Part shown: piece by piece, positions 26,272 through 37,568 of the stretch
Layout of the letters: the number at the start of each line of letters is the position of its first letter
Numbering within the stretch: position 1 is the stretch's first letter
Source of the DNA: Marinihelvus fidelis
Lineage (GTDB): Bacteria > Pseudomonadota > Gammaproteobacteria > Xanthomonadales > SZUA-36
Direction: 5' to 3'
Length of the DNA: 64,000 nucleotides
Assembly (NCBI RefSeq): GCF_008725655.1
Contig: NZ_VYXP01000005.1
Span: 1-64,000, forward strand
The notes under the pieces: model-generated
The model's input: only the letters and a program-made list of their open reading frames with translations
The model's database searches: none
What the model was told of the DNA's origin: nothing
Translations under genes and position numbers: made by a program

Positions 26272-28395
26272 GTGCTGGCGACCTCGAGCTTTCCGGAATC
26301 GGTCCTCGAACTCAGGGACCTGCTGAATACCTACCTGGAACCCGACCGGGTCGCCGTCATACTCCGGGCCTTCGAAGTGGGGGCCCGCGCCCACGAAGGG
26401 CAGACCCGCAAGACGGGCGAGCCGTACATCATGCACCCCGTGGCGGTGGCGAGAATCCTCGCCAACCTGCGCATGGACCACCAGAGCGTGGCCGCGGCCA
26501 TCCTGCATGACACCATCGAAGACACGCCGCTGACCAAGGGTGAGATCGCCGACCAGTTTGGCGACGAGATCGCCGCCCTGGTCGACGGTGTCACCAAGCT
26601 CGACAAGATGAAGTTCCGCACCCGCCACGAGGCGGACGCGGAGAGCTTCCGCAAAATGCTGCTGGCCATGTCGCGCGACCTGCGCGTGATCTTCATCAAG
26701 CTGGCCGACCGCCTGCACAACATGCGCACCCTGGGCTCGATGTCGCCGGACTCGCGCCGCCGCATCGCCCGCGAGACCCTGGACATTTACGCCCCCATCG
26801 CCGACCGGCTGGGCATGAACACGCTCAAGTCGGAGCTCGAAGACCTGGGATTCGCACACCGGCACCCATGGCGCCACCGCACCATCGCCGAGCATGTCCA
26901 GGAGGTCACCGGCGACCGTCGCGAGGTGATCGAGACCATCCGCAAGGCGCTGAAGCGCAAGATGAGCGAGGTCGGCGTGCCCTGCCGCGTGCTCGGGCGC
27001 GAGAAGACGCCGTACAGCATTTACCGCAAGATGCAGTCGCGCGACCTGTCGTTCTCGGAAGTCACGGATGTGTACGGCTTTCGCGTGATCACGCACTCCG
27101 AGCCACACTGCTACATGGCCCTGGGTGCGGCGCACGCGCTGCACCAGCCCAAGCCCGGGCGTTTCAAGGACTACATCGCCCTGCCCAAGGCCAATGGCTA
27201 CCAGTCGCTGCACACGGTGCTGTCGAGCCCGTACGGCCTGCCGGTGGAGATCCAGATCCGCACCGAGGAAATGGACATCACCGCCGAGAAGGGCGCGGCC
27301 GCGCACTGGCAGTACAAGTCCGGCGAGAGCAGTTCCGTTTCGGCCCAGGTGCGCGCCCGCGAGTGGCTGATGCAGCTGGTCGACGTGCAGCGCCATACCG
27401 GCGATTCCATGGAGTTCCTGGACGGCGCCAAGTCGGACCTGTTCCCGGACGATATCTTCGTGTTCACGCCGAAAGGCAAGATCATCGACCTGCGCCGTAA
27501 CGCCACGGCGCTGGACTTTGCCTACGCCATCCACACGGACGTCGGCAACCACACCAGCGCGATCCTGGTGGACAAGGTCGAAGTGCCGCTGTCGACACAC
27601 CTGGCGCATGGCCAGACCGTCGAGGTGGTCACCAGCGCCGACGCCCACCCGGTGCCCGAGTGGCTCGACTTCGTCGCCACTGCCAAGGCGCGCACCGCCA
27701 TCAGGCACTACATCCGCAGCCTGGAGCAGAAAGACACCGTGGCGCTGGGCATGCACCTGCTGGAGACCGCACTGAATGCGCGCGGCACCTCGGTGACGGA
27801 TGTCCCGCAGAACCTGATCGACGGCCTGGTCGCGGACAACCATTTCGAGCGTCACGAAGACCTGTACACGAACCTGGCCCTGGGCAACCTGCTGGCCGGC
27901 GTGGTGGCGGCCAAGCTGGCCCCGGATTCGACCAGCACCGACGGCGCCGCCGAGGCGCTGACCATCGCCGGCCTTGAAGGCAGCGCCGTTGAATTCGCCG
28001 CCTGCTGTTACCCGGTGCCGGGCGACCCCATCGTCGGCTTCGTTTCGGCGGGCAAGGGCGTGGTCGTCCATCGCGCCAACTGCCGCAACATGCGTGAACT
28101 GCGCAAGCATCCGGACCGCTGCCTGGTGGTGCAGTGGGCGCCGCTGACTCATGGCATGTACCGCGTGGCACTGCGCCTGGTCACACGCAATGTCCCTGGC
28201 GTGCTGGCCAGCCTGACCGCCACGCTGAACGAGGCCGGCACCAACATCGAACGGGTGGAACAACCCGAGTCGAACCCGGAAACCGCCACCCTGAACTTCA
28301 CCATCAGCGTTGAAGACCGCGACCACATGGCCCGGGTGATGCGTCGCCTGCGCCGCAACCGTAATGTCCTCAAAGTGAGCCGAATCATCGCATGA
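26272..28395 (+). CDS. spoT: Bifunctional (p)ppGpp synthetase/hydrolase SpoT (GTG start)
   Basis: This 707-residue RelA/SpoT protein has an intact N-terminal HD hydrolase domain ([16 protein letters not shown], then His79-Asp80 in ILHDTIEDT). Next come a synthetase domain (DVYGFRVI, then [18 protein letters not shown]), a TGS domain ([14 protein letters not shown]), a zinc-finger/helical region ([13 protein letters not shown]) and a C-terminal ACT domain. The preserved HD motif identifies SpoT rather than RelA. It makes and degrades the stringent alarmone. It starts at GTG 26272, 16 bp after rpoZ, with a poor ribosome site. It overlaps ridA by 4 nt. Confidence 0.96.
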   Translation: MLATSSFPESVLELRDLLNTYLEPDRVAVILRAFEVGARAHEGQTRKTGEPYIMHPVAVARILANLRMDHQSVAAAILHDTIEDTPLTKGEIADQFGDEIAALVDGVTKLDKMKFRTRHEADAESFRKMLLAMSRDLRVIFIKLADRLHNMRTLGSMSPDSRRRIARETLDIYAPIADRLGMNTLKSELEDLGFAHRHPWRHRTIAEHVQEVTGDRREVIETIRKALKRKMSEVGVPCRVLGREKTPYSIYRKMQSRDLSFSEVTDVYGFRVITHSEPHCYMALGAAHALHQPKPGRFKDYIALPKANGYQSLHTVLSSPYGLPVEIQIRTEEMDITAEKGAAAHWQYKSGESSSVSAQVRAREWLMQLVDVQRHTGDSMEFLDGAKSDLFPDDIFVFTPKGKIIDLRRNATALDFAYAIHTDVGNHTSAILVDKVEVPLSTHLAHGQTVEVVTSADAHPVPEWLDFVATAKARTAIRHYIRSLEQKDTVALGMHLLETALNARGTSVTDVPQNLIDGLVADNHFERHEDLYTNLALGNLLAGVVAAKLAPDSTSTDGAAEALTIAGLEGSAVEFAACCYPVPGDPIVGFVSAGKGVVVHRANCRNMRELRKHPDRCLVVQWAPLTHGMYRVALRLVTRNVPGVLASLTATLNEAGTNIERVEQPESNPETATLNFTISVEDRDHMARVMRRLRRNRNVLKVSRIIA

Positions 28396-28775
28396 AGACC
28401 GTCATCCATACCGCTGCCGCGCCGGCGGCCATTGGCACCTACTCCCAGGCCGTCCGTCACGGCGACCTGGTATTCCTGTCCGGCCAGATCCCGCTGGACC
28501 CCGCCACCATGGAGGTCGTCGACGGCGGCATCGCCGCGCAGGTCCGGCGCGTGTTCGACAACCTGTCCGCCGTCTGCGAGGCGGCCGGTGGCGGGCTGGA
28601 CAACATCCTCAAGCTGAACGTGTTCCTGACCGACATGGGTGATTTCCCGGTGGTCAACGAGATCATGGGCGAGTACTTCACCCAGCCCTACCCGGCGCGC
28701 GCCGCCGTGGGCGTGGCGGCACTGCCGCGCGGCGTGGTCGTGGAGATGGAAGCCGTACTCGCGGCGAATGCCTGA
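28392..28775 (+). CDS. ridA: RidA family reactive enamine/imine deaminase
   Basis: This 127-residue protein has the YjgF/RidA signatures [24 protein letters not shown] and [23 protein letters not shown]. It includes the arginine (in PARAAV) that holds the substrate carboxylate. It removes reactive 2-aminoacrylate and related enamines made by PLP dehydratases such as the one at 6651. Its start overlaps spoT (4 nt) and its stop overlaps recG (8 nt). Confidence 0.95.
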   Translation: MKTVIHTAAAPAAIGTYSQAVRHGDLVFLSGQIPLDPATMEVVDGGIAAQVRRVFDNLSAVCEAAGGGLDNILKLNVFLTDMGDFPVVNEIMGEYFTQPYPARAAVGVAALPRGVVVEMEAVLAANA

Positions 28776-30843
28776 AGCGGATGACCTGACGGCCCTGGCC
28801 GGGGTCGGGCCGAAAATGGCCGAGCGGCTCGCGAACCTGGGCCTGCACCAGGTCCGCGACCTGCTGTTTCACCTGCCGCTGCGCTATGAAGACCGCACCC
28901 GCCTGCGGGCCATCGGCGAGCTGCTGCCCGGCGCGCCGGCCCAGGTGGAAGGGCGCGTGGACCATGCCGCCATCGTGCGCGGACGGCGCAGCATGCTGGT
29001 GGTGTCGATCAGTGACGGCACCGGCCGCCTGACCCTGCGGTTTTTCCATTTCACCGCCCGCCAGAAGCAACAGTTCGCGACCGGAGCGACCGTGCGCTGC
29101 TACGGCGAAGCGCGTGGCGGCTTCCAGGGCCTGGAAATGGTCCACCCCACGTACAGCCTTTTACGGGAAGGCCAAAGCAAACCGCTGGCCGACCGGCTCA
29201 CGTCCATTTACCCCAGCACCGAGGGCATTGGCCAGTCCACCTGGACCCGGCTGACCGACCAGGCCCTGGCCCAACTGGCGGAAGGCAAGCTGGCGCTGCA
29301 GGAACTGCTGCCCGAAAACGCCATGACCGGCCAGCGGCCGATGTCGCTGGAGTCAGCGCTGAACTACATCCACCGCCCACCCCCGGATGCCGACGTCGCC
29401 GCCCTGGTGGAACGCCGTCACCCGGCGCAGCAACGGCTGGCGATCGAAGAACTGCTGGCGCATCACCTGGCCATGCGCCTGCTGAACCGCCGCAAGCGTG
29501 CCCACGATGCGCCCCGGCTCGACCAGGACGGTGAGCTGGAGCGGCAATTCCTGGCCGCACTGCCGTTCGAACCGACCCGGGCCCAGGCAAGGGTCTGCGA
29601 AGAGATCCGCGCCGACCTGGCCGGCCGTCACCCCATGCTGCGGCTGGTGCATGGCGATGTCGGCTCGGGCAAAACGGTCGTGGCCGCGCTGGCGGCGCTG
29701 CGCGCCATCGTCAACGGTTACCAGGTGGCGGTCATGGCACCGACCGAACTGCTGGCGGAGCAGCACCTGCGCGTGTTCGGCGACTGGCTGCGGCCACTGG
29801 GAATTGAGCCCGCGTGGCTGAGTGGAAAGGTCACGGGCAAGGCGCGCGCCAGCGTGCTGGAAGCGATCGCCGCCGGCGCGCCGCTGGTGGTGGGCACCCA
29901 CGCCCTGATGCAGGACGGCGTCGAGTATGCCCGTCTGGGCCTGGTCATCGTCGATGAGCAGCACCGCTTCGGCGTCCACCAGCGCATGGCGCTGATGCGC
30001 AAGGGCGAGGCTGGCGCGCTGCGCCCGCACCAGCTGATCATGACCGCCACGCCCATCCCCCGTACGCTGGCCATGACCGCCTACGCCGGCATGGAAGTGT
30101 CGGTGATCGACGAGTTGCCACCCGGCCGCACACCGGTGACCACGGCCGTGCTGTCGGCGGAACGGCGCGGCGAAATCATCCGCCGGGTCGCCGCCGCCTG
30201 CGAGTCCGGCCGGCAGGCCTACTGGGTATGCACGCTGATCGAGGAATCCGACGCCGTGCAGGCCCAGGCCGCCGAAGCCGTGGCACTGGAACTGCGCGAT
30301 GCGCTGGGCGGGTTACGGGTCGGCCTGGTGCACGGGCGCAAGAAGGCCGCCGACAAGCAGGCCCGGATGCTGGCGTTCAAGGCGGGAGAGATCGACCTGC
30401 TGGTCGCCACCACGGTCATCGAGGTGGGCGTGGACGTCCCCAACGCCACCCTGATGATCATCGAGAACGCGGAACGGCTGGGGCTGTCACAGCTGCACCA
30501 GCTACGGGGCCGCGTGGGTCGGGGCGCGAAACAGTCGTCCTGCGTGCTGATCTATGACCCTCCCCTGGGCGACCTGGCGCGGCAACGACTGGACATCATG
30601 CGTGAATCGACAGACGGCTTCCGTATCGCCGAGAAGGATCTCGAACTGCGCGGGCCGGGCGATGTCCTGGGGACACGGCAGACTGGCATGCTGCAGTTCC
30701 GCGTGGCCGACCTGGGCCGCGACGCCGGCCTGCTCAACACGGTGCAGGAGATCGCCGACGGACTGCTGGACAACCATCCTCACCAGGTCAACGGCCTGGT
30801 CCGGCGCTGGGTGGGCGACGCCACGGAATTCGCCGGGGTCTGA
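28768..30843 (+). CDS. recG: ATP-dependent DNA helicase RecG
   Basis: This 691-residue protein has an N-terminal wedge/OB domain, then superfamily 2 helicase motifs: Walker [18 protein letters not shown], Walker [12 protein letters not shown], motif [13 protein letters not shown] and motif [14 protein letters not shown]. RecG remodels stalled replication forks and recombination intermediates. The start is ATG 28768 inside the ridA 3' end; a much longer reading frame upstream overlaps ridA and is rejected. ppk2 follows after 23 bp. Confidence 0.96.
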   Translation: MPEADDLTALAGVGPKMAERLANLGLHQVRDLLFHLPLRYEDRTRLRAIGELLPGAPAQVEGRVDHAAIVRGRRSMLVVSISDGTGRLTLRFFHFTARQKQQFATGATVRCYGEARGGFQGLEMVHPTYSLLREGQSKPLADRLTSIYPSTEGIGQSTWTRLTDQALAQLAEGKLALQELLPENAMTGQRPMSLESALNYIHRPPPDADVAALVERRHPAQQRLAIEELLAHHLAMRLLNRRKRAHDAPRLDQDGELERQFLAALPFEPTRAQARVCEEIRADLAGRHPMLRLVHGDVGSGKTVVAALAALRAIVNGYQVAVMAPTELLAEQHLRVFGDWLRPLGIEPAWLSGKVTGKARASVLEAIAAGAPLVVGTHALMQDGVEYARLGLVIVDEQHRFGVHQRMALMRKGEAGALRPHQLIMTATPIPRTLAMTAYAGMEVSVIDELPPGRTPVTTAVLSAERRGEIIRRVAAACESGRQAYWVCTLIEESDAVQAQAAEAVALELRDALGGLRVGLVHGRKKAADKQARMLAFKAGEIDLLVATTVIEVGVDVPNATLMIIENAERLGLSQLHQLRGRVGRGAKQSSCVLIYDPPLGDLARQRLDIMRESTDGFRIAEKDLELRGPGDVLGTRQTGMLQFRVADLGRDAGLLNTVQEIADGLLDNHPHQVNGLVRRWVGDATEFAGV

Positions 30844-30866
30844 ACGGCTTCTGCTACCATCGGCGC

Positions 30867-31655
30867 ATGGAACTCAATGGCGAAAAGTACAAGCACCTGA
30901 TCTACGACCTGCAGGTCGAACTGTGCCGCTTCCAGTCCTGGCTGAAAGCAACGGGCGAGCGCGTGATCGTGGTCTTCGAGGGCCGGGATTCCGCCGGCAA
31001 GGGCGGCATGATCGCGACCATCACCGAGCGCGTCAGCCAGCGCGTGTTTCAGACCGTCGCGTTACCAAAACCCTCCGACCGCGAAGCCACGCAATGGTAT
31101 CCGCAGCGCTACATTCCGCACTTCCCGGCCGCCGGCGAGGTGACGCTGTTTGACCGCAGCTGGTACAACCGTGCCGGCGTGGAACGGGTGATGAAGTTTA
31201 CCGAGGAAGACCGGATCAAGCTGTTCCTGCGCGAGTGCGCCGAATTCGAGCGCGCGGTCACCGATTCCGGCATCCACCTGGTCAAGTACTGGCTGGAGAT
31301 TTCCCAGGAGACCCAGCGCGAACGGCTGGAAGAACGCATCGAGGACCCGCGCAAGCACTGGAAACTCAGCCCGATGGATACCGCGGGCCACCGCCAGTGG
31401 TACGACTATTCGCGCGCCCGCGATGACATTTTCGAGCATACCGATACCGACCACGCGCCGTGGTACATCGTCGATTCAAACGTCAAGGAAGAAGCGCGCC
31501 TGAACTGCATCTCGCACCTGCTCTCGCTGTTCGACTACCAGGCGCCGGCAACTGACCTGCCCGACCTTCCGGATATCGATCGCTCGAACGCCTACGACGA
31601 TGTCGCCAGCATCGCCGACCGGCGATGGGTGGACAGCCGGTACACCCGGGACTGA
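30867..31655 (+). CDS. ppk2: Polyphosphate kinase 2
   Basis: This 262-residue PPK2 has the Walker A-like loop VVFEGRDSAGKGGMI, the lid arginine region around PSDREATQWYPQRYIPHFP and the Walker B-like TLFDRSWYNRAGVERVM. PPK2 enzymes transfer phosphate between polyphosphate and nucleoside diphosphates, usually favouring GDP or ADP phosphorylation. Subclass and direction are not fixed by sequence. It starts 23 bp after recG and may be read from the same transcript as spoT. Confidence 0.93.
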   Translation: MELNGEKYKHLIYDLQVELCRFQSWLKATGERVIVVFEGRDSAGKGGMIATITERVSQRVFQTVALPKPSDREATQWYPQRYIPHFPAAGEVTLFDRSWYNRAGVERVMKFTEEDRIKLFLRECAEFERAVTDSGIHLVKYWLEISQETQRERLEERIEDPRKHWKLSPMDTAGHRQWYDYSRARDDIFEHTDTDHAPWYIVDSNVKEEARLNCISHLLSLFDYQAPATDLPDLPDIDRSNAYDDVASIADRRWVDSRYTRD

Positions 31656-31680
31656 GCAACGACCGCGGCGGCCGCCGCAC

Positions 31681-33936
31681 TCAGGACGACACCAGCGGCA
31701 TGGCCAGGTCGAGCACTTCGCGCCGCGCCGACGCCACGTCATCTCGGATGCGCTGCGCAAGCGCAATGAAGCCCGCGTGCTGCCGCAGCGGATCCAGGCG
31801 GCCATCGAGGTCCAGCACCCAGGCCTGGCGCCAGCCGCGGTTGTAGGCCTCTTCCAGGCTGGTGATGGCCTGCTCCTCGTTGCCGCGAAGCAGGCTCAGG
31901 ATCGATTCGCTGTAATACAGGTTGGAGCCATCCAGGCCATTGATCCGCGCACGACGCGCCCAGCGCTCGGCCTGCTCGACCCGGCGGTTGGCCTCGGCCT
32001 CGTTGCCGGCCAGTTGTTGCAGGTAGGCGACCATCCCCAGCGTGAACAACTCATCGCCATCGGACAGGTGCCCGGTATCCGGCGCCAGGGCCTGCTCGAA
32101 CTCGGCCAGCGCGCGATCCATGTCGTCGGCGATCATGCGGATCAGGCCCATCTGGAAGTGGTACTGGCGCTGGAAGTTTTCCGGCAACTGGTCGACTTCC
32201 GGGCCGAACATTTCCTGCACCACGCGTTCGGCCTCTTCCAGCCGATGCTCGATATACAGCAGGTTCAGGTACTGGGCCTTCAGGTCCATGTTGTCGGCCG
32301 CGGCCGACATCGCCTCCTGCAACAGCGCCTCGGCACGATCGGTCTCACCCAGCTCAATCCACGTGGACGCCAACTGCTGGGCGATGACCGGGTTGTCCGG
32401 ATCAAGGTCATACGCCCGGCTGGCATACTCCCAGGCCTCGACCAGCCGGCCGTTGCCCATGGCCAGCCCGGACAGCGAGCGCAGCAGGGTGGTGGAATCC
32501 GGGCGAATCTGCAGCAGGCTGCCGACCACCTCGAGCGCCTCGTCGGCGCGTCCCAGCTTGTCCAGGTTGAACGCGTAGTTCAGCACCAGCAATTCGTTCA
32601 GCGGGTCCAGCGTCATGGCCTCGCGCAGGACAACGCTCTGCTCCTGCACCCGGCCCTGCTGGCCCAACAGCGTGGACAGCCACAGGCGTGCGGGGATGTA
32701 GTCCTCGTCCAGGCGGATGGCCTGGCGCAATGCCGACTCCGCGGCATCCAGCTGGTCGATCTCGGACCGCGCCAGCCCCAGGGCGGCAAAGGCCTCTGCC
32801 GATTCCGGGTCGATGGCCAGCGCCTTGTCGATATAACCCAGCGCGGTTTCGACCGCCTCGATGGGGTCCAGGTTGCCGTACATCGACAACAGGATGTAGG
32901 AATCGGCCATGCCCGCGTAGGCGGGCGCAAACTGCGCGTCCTGCGCGAGCGCGTCAGCGAACAGCTGGATGGCCTGCTGCAGTTCGGAAGGCGACCGGCG
33001 CCACCAGTGCAGGCGGCCGGTGCGATAGGCCTCGAAGGCGGCCAGGTTGGTGGGCCGCGTGGCCGGGCTTACCGCCAGGCCGTCGAATGAATCCACCAGC
33101 TCGCCGGCAATCGCGCTGGCCACTTCATCCTGCATGGCGAACACATCATCGAGCTCGGCGTCGTAGTTCTTCGACCAGATGTGAAATCCGCTTTCGACAT
33201 CGATGAGCTGGGCGGTCAGGCGGATCTTGTTGCCTGATGTCCGGATGCTGCCCTCCAGCACCGAACGTACATTGAGGGCACGGCCAATCCTGGAGATATC
33301 TTCTTCGGCGCCGCGGAACGCGAAAGACGAGGTCCTGGCGGCCACGCGAAGACCTTCCACCCCGGCCAGCAGGTTGAGGATTTCCTCGGCCATGCCATCG
33401 GACAGGTAGGCCTGGTCGCCACCGGCCGACATGTCGACAAACGGCAACACGGCGATGGAGTTTTCCGGTGCGCTGTAGTCATGCGCGACCTGCGTTTCCG
33501 CCGCCGGTGCGGAGGTCGCATCTTCGAACACGCCGGAATAATACTGGTAGAAGCCCAGCCCCAGCGCACCGGTGGCCACCAGCATAAAGCTGAACAGCGC
33601 CAGTGTCTGGCCCGGCCGCAGCAACCGCGCGGACTCGGTCATGCGCACGCCCTTGCCGGTCAGGTCGAACTGCCAGGCCAGGACGAACACGATGGGGAAA
33701 CCCAGGATCAGCGCCAGCACGACCAGCGTCGGAAACCATTCCGGCAGCCGAAGCGGCTCCACCGCGGCGTCCATCAGCTGCAGCACAACGAACACGGCAA
33801 CCGCGTAGCCACCCATGGTGCGGAGCACTTTCCGGCGGGTCAGTTCGCCCATCACCGCCGAGAAAAATGATTGTTGATCCCCCATAAACCGTTTCCGGTG
33901 AACCGTTCCCTGGCCGTCGTCGGCCGGTTGGGTCAC
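31681..33936 (-). CDS. Membrane protein with TolB-like/FlgO domain and TPR repeats (GTG start)
   Basis: This 751-residue protein has two predicted membrane helices at ~41-60 and 67-90, a third at ~111-132, then a TolB-like N-terminal fold (SIAVLPFVDMSAGGDQAYLSDGMAEEI, RSVLEGSIRTSGNKIRLTAQL). Residues ~310-740 are TPR-like helical repeats. This architecture is common in proteins labelled adenylate cyclase-like or CadC-like, but the cyclase and DNA-binding domains are absent here. I read it as a membrane-anchored periplasmic or cytoplasmic scaffold of unknown role. The start is GTG 33936 with AGAGGA 4 nt upstream; ATG 33885 is an alternative. It converges on ppk2. Confidence 0.82.
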   Translation of the reverse strand: MTQPADDGQGTVHRKRFMGDQQSFFSAVMGELTRRKVLRTMGGYAVAVFVVLQLMDAAVEPLRLPEWFPTLVVLALILGFPIVFVLAWQFDLTGKGVRMTESARLLRPGQTLALFSFMLVATGALGLGFYQYYSGVFEDATSAPAAETQVAHDYSAPENSIAVLPFVDMSAGGDQAYLSDGMAEEILNLLAGVEGLRVAARTSSFAFRGAEEDISRIGRALNVRSVLEGSIRTSGNKIRLTAQLIDVESGFHIWSKNYDAELDDVFAMQDEVASAIAGELVDSFDGLAVSPATRPTNLAAFEAYRTGRLHWWRRSPSELQQAIQLFADALAQDAQFAPAYAGMADSYILLSMYGNLDPIEAVETALGYIDKALAIDPESAEAFAALGLARSEIDQLDAAESALRQAIRLDEDYIPARLWLSTLLGQQGRVQEQSVVLREAMTLDPLNELLVLNYAFNLDKLGRADEALEVVGSLLQIRPDSTTLLRSLSGLAMGNGRLVEAWEYASRAYDLDPDNPVIAQQLASTWIELGETDRAEALLQEAMSAAADNMDLKAQYLNLLYIEHRLEEAERVVQEMFGPEVDQLPENFQRQYHFQMGLIRMIADDMDRALAEFEQALAPDTGHLSDGDELFTLGMVAYLQQLAGNEAEANRRVEQAERWARRARINGLDGSNLYYSESILSLLRGNEEQAITSLEEAYNRGWRQAWVLDLDGRLDPLRQHAGFIALAQRIRDDVASARREVLDLAMPLVSS

Positions 33937-34154
33937 GCTGTCCTCTTCACTGTCCTGTCATTGATCGAAGTTTATACAAATGTCGTGCCAGCCAGGCCCG
34001 GGCGGGGCCGGACCAGGGCCACTACGGGTACTAGACGCTTCGGGGACGGAAATAGTTTCTGCGAATCGGTAGAAACTTGGCGGAAACGACCACCGTTCGG
34101 CTGAATTGGCCGCATCCGTCGACGAAACGAATGCCGGCCATCGGCCCGGCGCGC

Positions 34155-34846
<692 letters not shown>

Positions 34847-34852
34847 CCACCG

Positions 34853-34875
34853 GCGCCGCGCGAACGCGGCGCTTT
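34853..34875 (+). terminator. Hairpin with short T-tract after ubiK
   Basis: The arms GCGCCGCG (34853-34860) and CGCGGCGC (34865-34872) have a CGAA loop and are followed by TTT. The T-tract is short, so termination may be partial. Confidence 0.65.
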
Positions 34876-34938
34876 CCTACAAGCCAACGGGGCAGACGCC
34901 CATCGTCGCCGCGCGGCCGAACGGGCATGCTGGGCGCC

Positions 34939-36465
34939 ATGAGCCTTGCCCGAGTCATCACCCGGGCCAGCGCGGATATCCGCGCCCCGGGAGTCTGCGT
35001 CGAAGTCCACCTTGCCGGGGGGCTGCCCGGCGTATCCGTTGTTGGCCTGCCACAGGCCGCCGTGCGCGAGTCCCGCGACCGCGTGCGTGCCGCCATCGGC
35101 AACTCCGGTTTCGACATGCCGCAGCGCCGGGTGACCATCTCGCTTGCTCCTGCCGAGTTGCCCAAGAGTGGTGGCGGCTACGACCTGCCCATTGCCATCG
35201 GCATCCTGGTCGCCTCCAGGCAGCTGCCCGCGACCCGGCTGGAGCAGACCGAGTTCATCGGTGAACTGTCCCTGGGCGGCGAACTGCGCGCGGTTCGCGG
35301 GGCGCTGCCGGCCGCGCTGCGCGCCGTGGACGCCGGTCATGCCATCGTCGCACCGGGCGCCAATGCCGCCGAAGTCGCCCTGCTCGACCGGGGCACCCGG
35401 CTGCAGGCGTCGTCGCTGACCGACGTGTCGTTGTGGCTGGCCGGCCGCGGCAAGCTCCGCGATGTTCGCCCCGCTAGCGCGTCGAACCCGGTCATTCATC
35501 CGGACCTGGCCGACGTGGAGGGCCAGCCCGGCGCCCGCCGTGCGCTGGAGATCGCAGCCGCCGGCATGCACAGCCTGCTGCTGACCGGCCCGCCCGGCAC
35601 CGGCAAGACCATGCTGGCCAGCCGGCTACCCGGCATCCTGCCGCCAATGACCACGGCGGAAGCCCTGGAGACGGCGGCACTGGCGTCCATCAGCGGCGCG
35701 GGGCTTGACCCCGAACGCTGGCGGCAGCGCCCCTTCCGGGCGCCGCACCACACCTGCAGCGGCATCGCGCTGGTGGGCGGCGGACCGGTACCGCGCCCCG
35801 GCGAGGCCTCGCTGGCCCACAACGGCGTGCTGTTCCTGGACGAACTGCCGGAGTTCAACCGCCACGCGCTCGAGGTCCTGCGCGAACCGCTGGAGTCCGG
35901 TCGCATTGTCATTTCCCGGTCCACGCGACAGTCCGAGTTTCCGGCCCGGTTCCAGTTGCTGTGCGCGATGAACCCCTGCCCCTGCGGCCACGCCGGCGAC
36001 CCCTCGGGGGCATGTCGTTGCAGCGCCGACCAGGTGGCGCGCTACCGAGCCCGGGTGTCCGGCCCGCTACTCGACCGAATCGACCTGTGTGTCGATGTCC
36101 CGCAACCCGAGCGACCCGTCATCGGCATCGGCGAAACCGGCCCCGCCCCACCCGGTCGCCAACGGGGCGAGCCGTCGGCCGCCGTCCGCGAACGCGTGAT
36201 CACCGCGCGCGAGCGTCAGCTCAAACGGGGTGCCGGGCCCAACGCGCACCTGGCGGCACCGGACGTCAGGCGCTTCTGCGCGCTGCCGGCACGGGCCAAG
36301 CGATTGCTGGAGGAAGCCGCCGGCCAGCTGCGGCTGTCACCGCGTGCCTGCCTGCGGGTGGTCAAGGTGGCGCGCACCGTGGCCGACCTGGAAGACGCGG
36401 CGGAAATATCCGACGCGCACCTGGCCGAAGCCATCCAACTGCGCAGAAGATTTCGAAAGTGGTAA
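34939..36465 (+). CDS. comM: ComM/YifB family Mg-chelatase-like AAA+ ATPase
   Basis: The 508-residue protein is aligned to the family from ATG 34939 (MSLARVITRASADIRAP, matching ComM MSLSIVHTRA); ATG 34927 is an alternative. It has an N-terminal lon-like domain (GLPGVSVVGLPQAAVRESRDRV), a Walker A loop LLTGPPGTGKTMLASRLPG, Walker B VLFLDELPEFNRHALEVLREPLE, and a four-cysteine cluster in CAMNPCPCGHAGDPSGACRC. ComM is a hexameric branch-migration helicase used in natural transformation. Together with the pil operon here, this makes DNA uptake capacity plausible but not shown. Confidence 0.94.
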   Translation: MSLARVITRASADIRAPGVCVEVHLAGGLPGVSVVGLPQAAVRESRDRVRAAIGNSGFDMPQRRVTISLAPAELPKSGGGYDLPIAIGILVASRQLPATRLEQTEFIGELSLGGELRAVRGALPAALRAVDAGHAIVAPGANAAEVALLDRGTRLQASSLTDVSLWLAGRGKLRDVRPASASNPVIHPDLADVEGQPGARRALEIAAAGMHSLLLTGPPGTGKTMLASRLPGILPPMTTAEALETAALASISGAGLDPERWRQRPFRAPHHTCSGIALVGGGPVPRPGEASLAHNGVLFLDELPEFNRHALEVLREPLESGRIVISRSTRQSEFPARFQLLCAMNPCPCGHAGDPSGACRCSADQVARYRARVSGPLLDRIDLCVDVPQPERPVIGIGETGPAPPGRQRGEPSAAVRERVITARERQLKRGAGPNAHLAAPDVRRFCALPARAKRLLEEAAGQLRLSPRACLRVVKVARTVADLEDAAEISDAHLAEAIQLRRRFRKW

Positions 36466-36554
36466 GCTTTGCCTCCGCGCCGTTGTGTACGCGGCGCACC
36501 CCCGGGGGGGAAGCCCGGGTACCGTGATTCCGGATACGAGGCCACGTTATCCCG

Positions 36555-37379
36555 ATGACTGACGCTGCAACCCGAACGCTGGATGCCCTGATCGTCGACG
36601 ACGAGGCGCTCGCACGGCGTGGTCTCAGGCATCGCCTGGACAAGCGCGACGGCATCCAGATCATCGGCGAGGCCCGCAATGGCCGCGAAGCCGTCGAGAA
36701 GATTCGCCAGTCCCACCCCGATGTCGTGTTTCTCGACATCCAGATGCCGGGCATGAACGGTTTCGAGGTCATCCGCGAACTGCGCAACGACGACCTGCCC
36801 GCCATCCTGTTCGTGACCGCCTACGACGAATACGCCATCGACGCTTTCGAGGTAAACGCCGTCGATTACCTGCTCAAGCCCATTGATGACGAACGCCTGG
36901 ACCAGGCCCTGGAAAAAGTTCGCTCCAGGCTGGGACGGCGCCGGGCCCAGTCGCAGAAGAACCTGTTGCTGCGGCTGCTGGGTGAACTCACCGGCCAGCC
37001 GATTCCACAGGTCGAGGACCTGGGTGACACGCTGGCCGGCGGCCTGAAGCCGAAAGAGTTGCCCAAGCTGGCGATCCGCGACGGCGGCAAGACCACCTGG
37101 GTGCGCCAGCAGGACATCGAGTGGATCGATGCCGCGGGTGACTACATGTGCGTCCACGCCGACGGCGAGACCCACATCATGCGCAAGACCATGAAGGAAC
37201 TCGAAAGCGAACTCGAGGCCGATTTCCTGCAGCGCATCCACCGCTCCACCATCGTCAACGTCAACCGCGTGACCGCCATGCAATCGCATATCAACGGCGA
37301 GTACTTCCTGACCCTGGAAGGCGGCCACACGGTCAAGCTGTCGCGCAGCTACAAGGAAAAACTCAAGTACCTGACCTGA
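36555..37379 (+). CDS. LytTR-type response regulator (AlgR/LytR family)
   Basis: The 274-residue regulator has a receiver domain (acidic pocket VDDEA, phospho-acceptor Asp61 in VVFLDIQMPG, conserved Thr/Lys in VTAYDEYAIDAF and DYLLKPI) and a C-terminal LytTR DNA-binding domain (~residues 165-270: DIEWIDAAGDYMCVH, RIHRSTIVNVNRV). No cognate histidine kinase lies next to it. It lies 90 bp after comM and 190 bp before an RND pump operon on the same strand, which it might control; that is inference. Confidence 0.93.
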   Translation: MTDAATRTLDALIVDDEALARRGLRHRLDKRDGIQIIGEARNGREAVEKIRQSHPDVVFLDIQMPGMNGFEVIRELRNDDLPAILFVTAYDEYAIDAFEVNAVDYLLKPIDDERLDQALEKVRSRLGRRRAQSQKNLLLRLLGELTGQPIPQVEDLGDTLAGGLKPKELPKLAIRDGGKTTWVRQQDIEWIDAAGDYMCVHADGETHIMRKTMKELESELEADFLQRIHRSTIVNVNRVTAMQSHINGEYFLTLEGGHTVKLSRSYKEKLKYLT

Positions 37380-37568
37380 GCCGAAGCGAAACCCGGCTCG
37401 ACTCATCGCCAAGCCCGCTCCGCTCGCCTCACCGGGTGACGAAAGTCACAACTTTCCCTGAAGTCGCCCCTCTAAGCTTGCGCCCAATGGCACATCGCCA
37501 TGAGCGCGCGGGTAACGTTTTCGGCTCCTCCCGCGTCAAAGAACACAGAACCGGGAGACAAGCGCGAG

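Noticed and set aside
26002-28326. 774-residue minus-strand ORF opposite rpoZ and spoT
   Set aside because: Covers two genes on the other strand and contains no domain; typical high-GC shadow.
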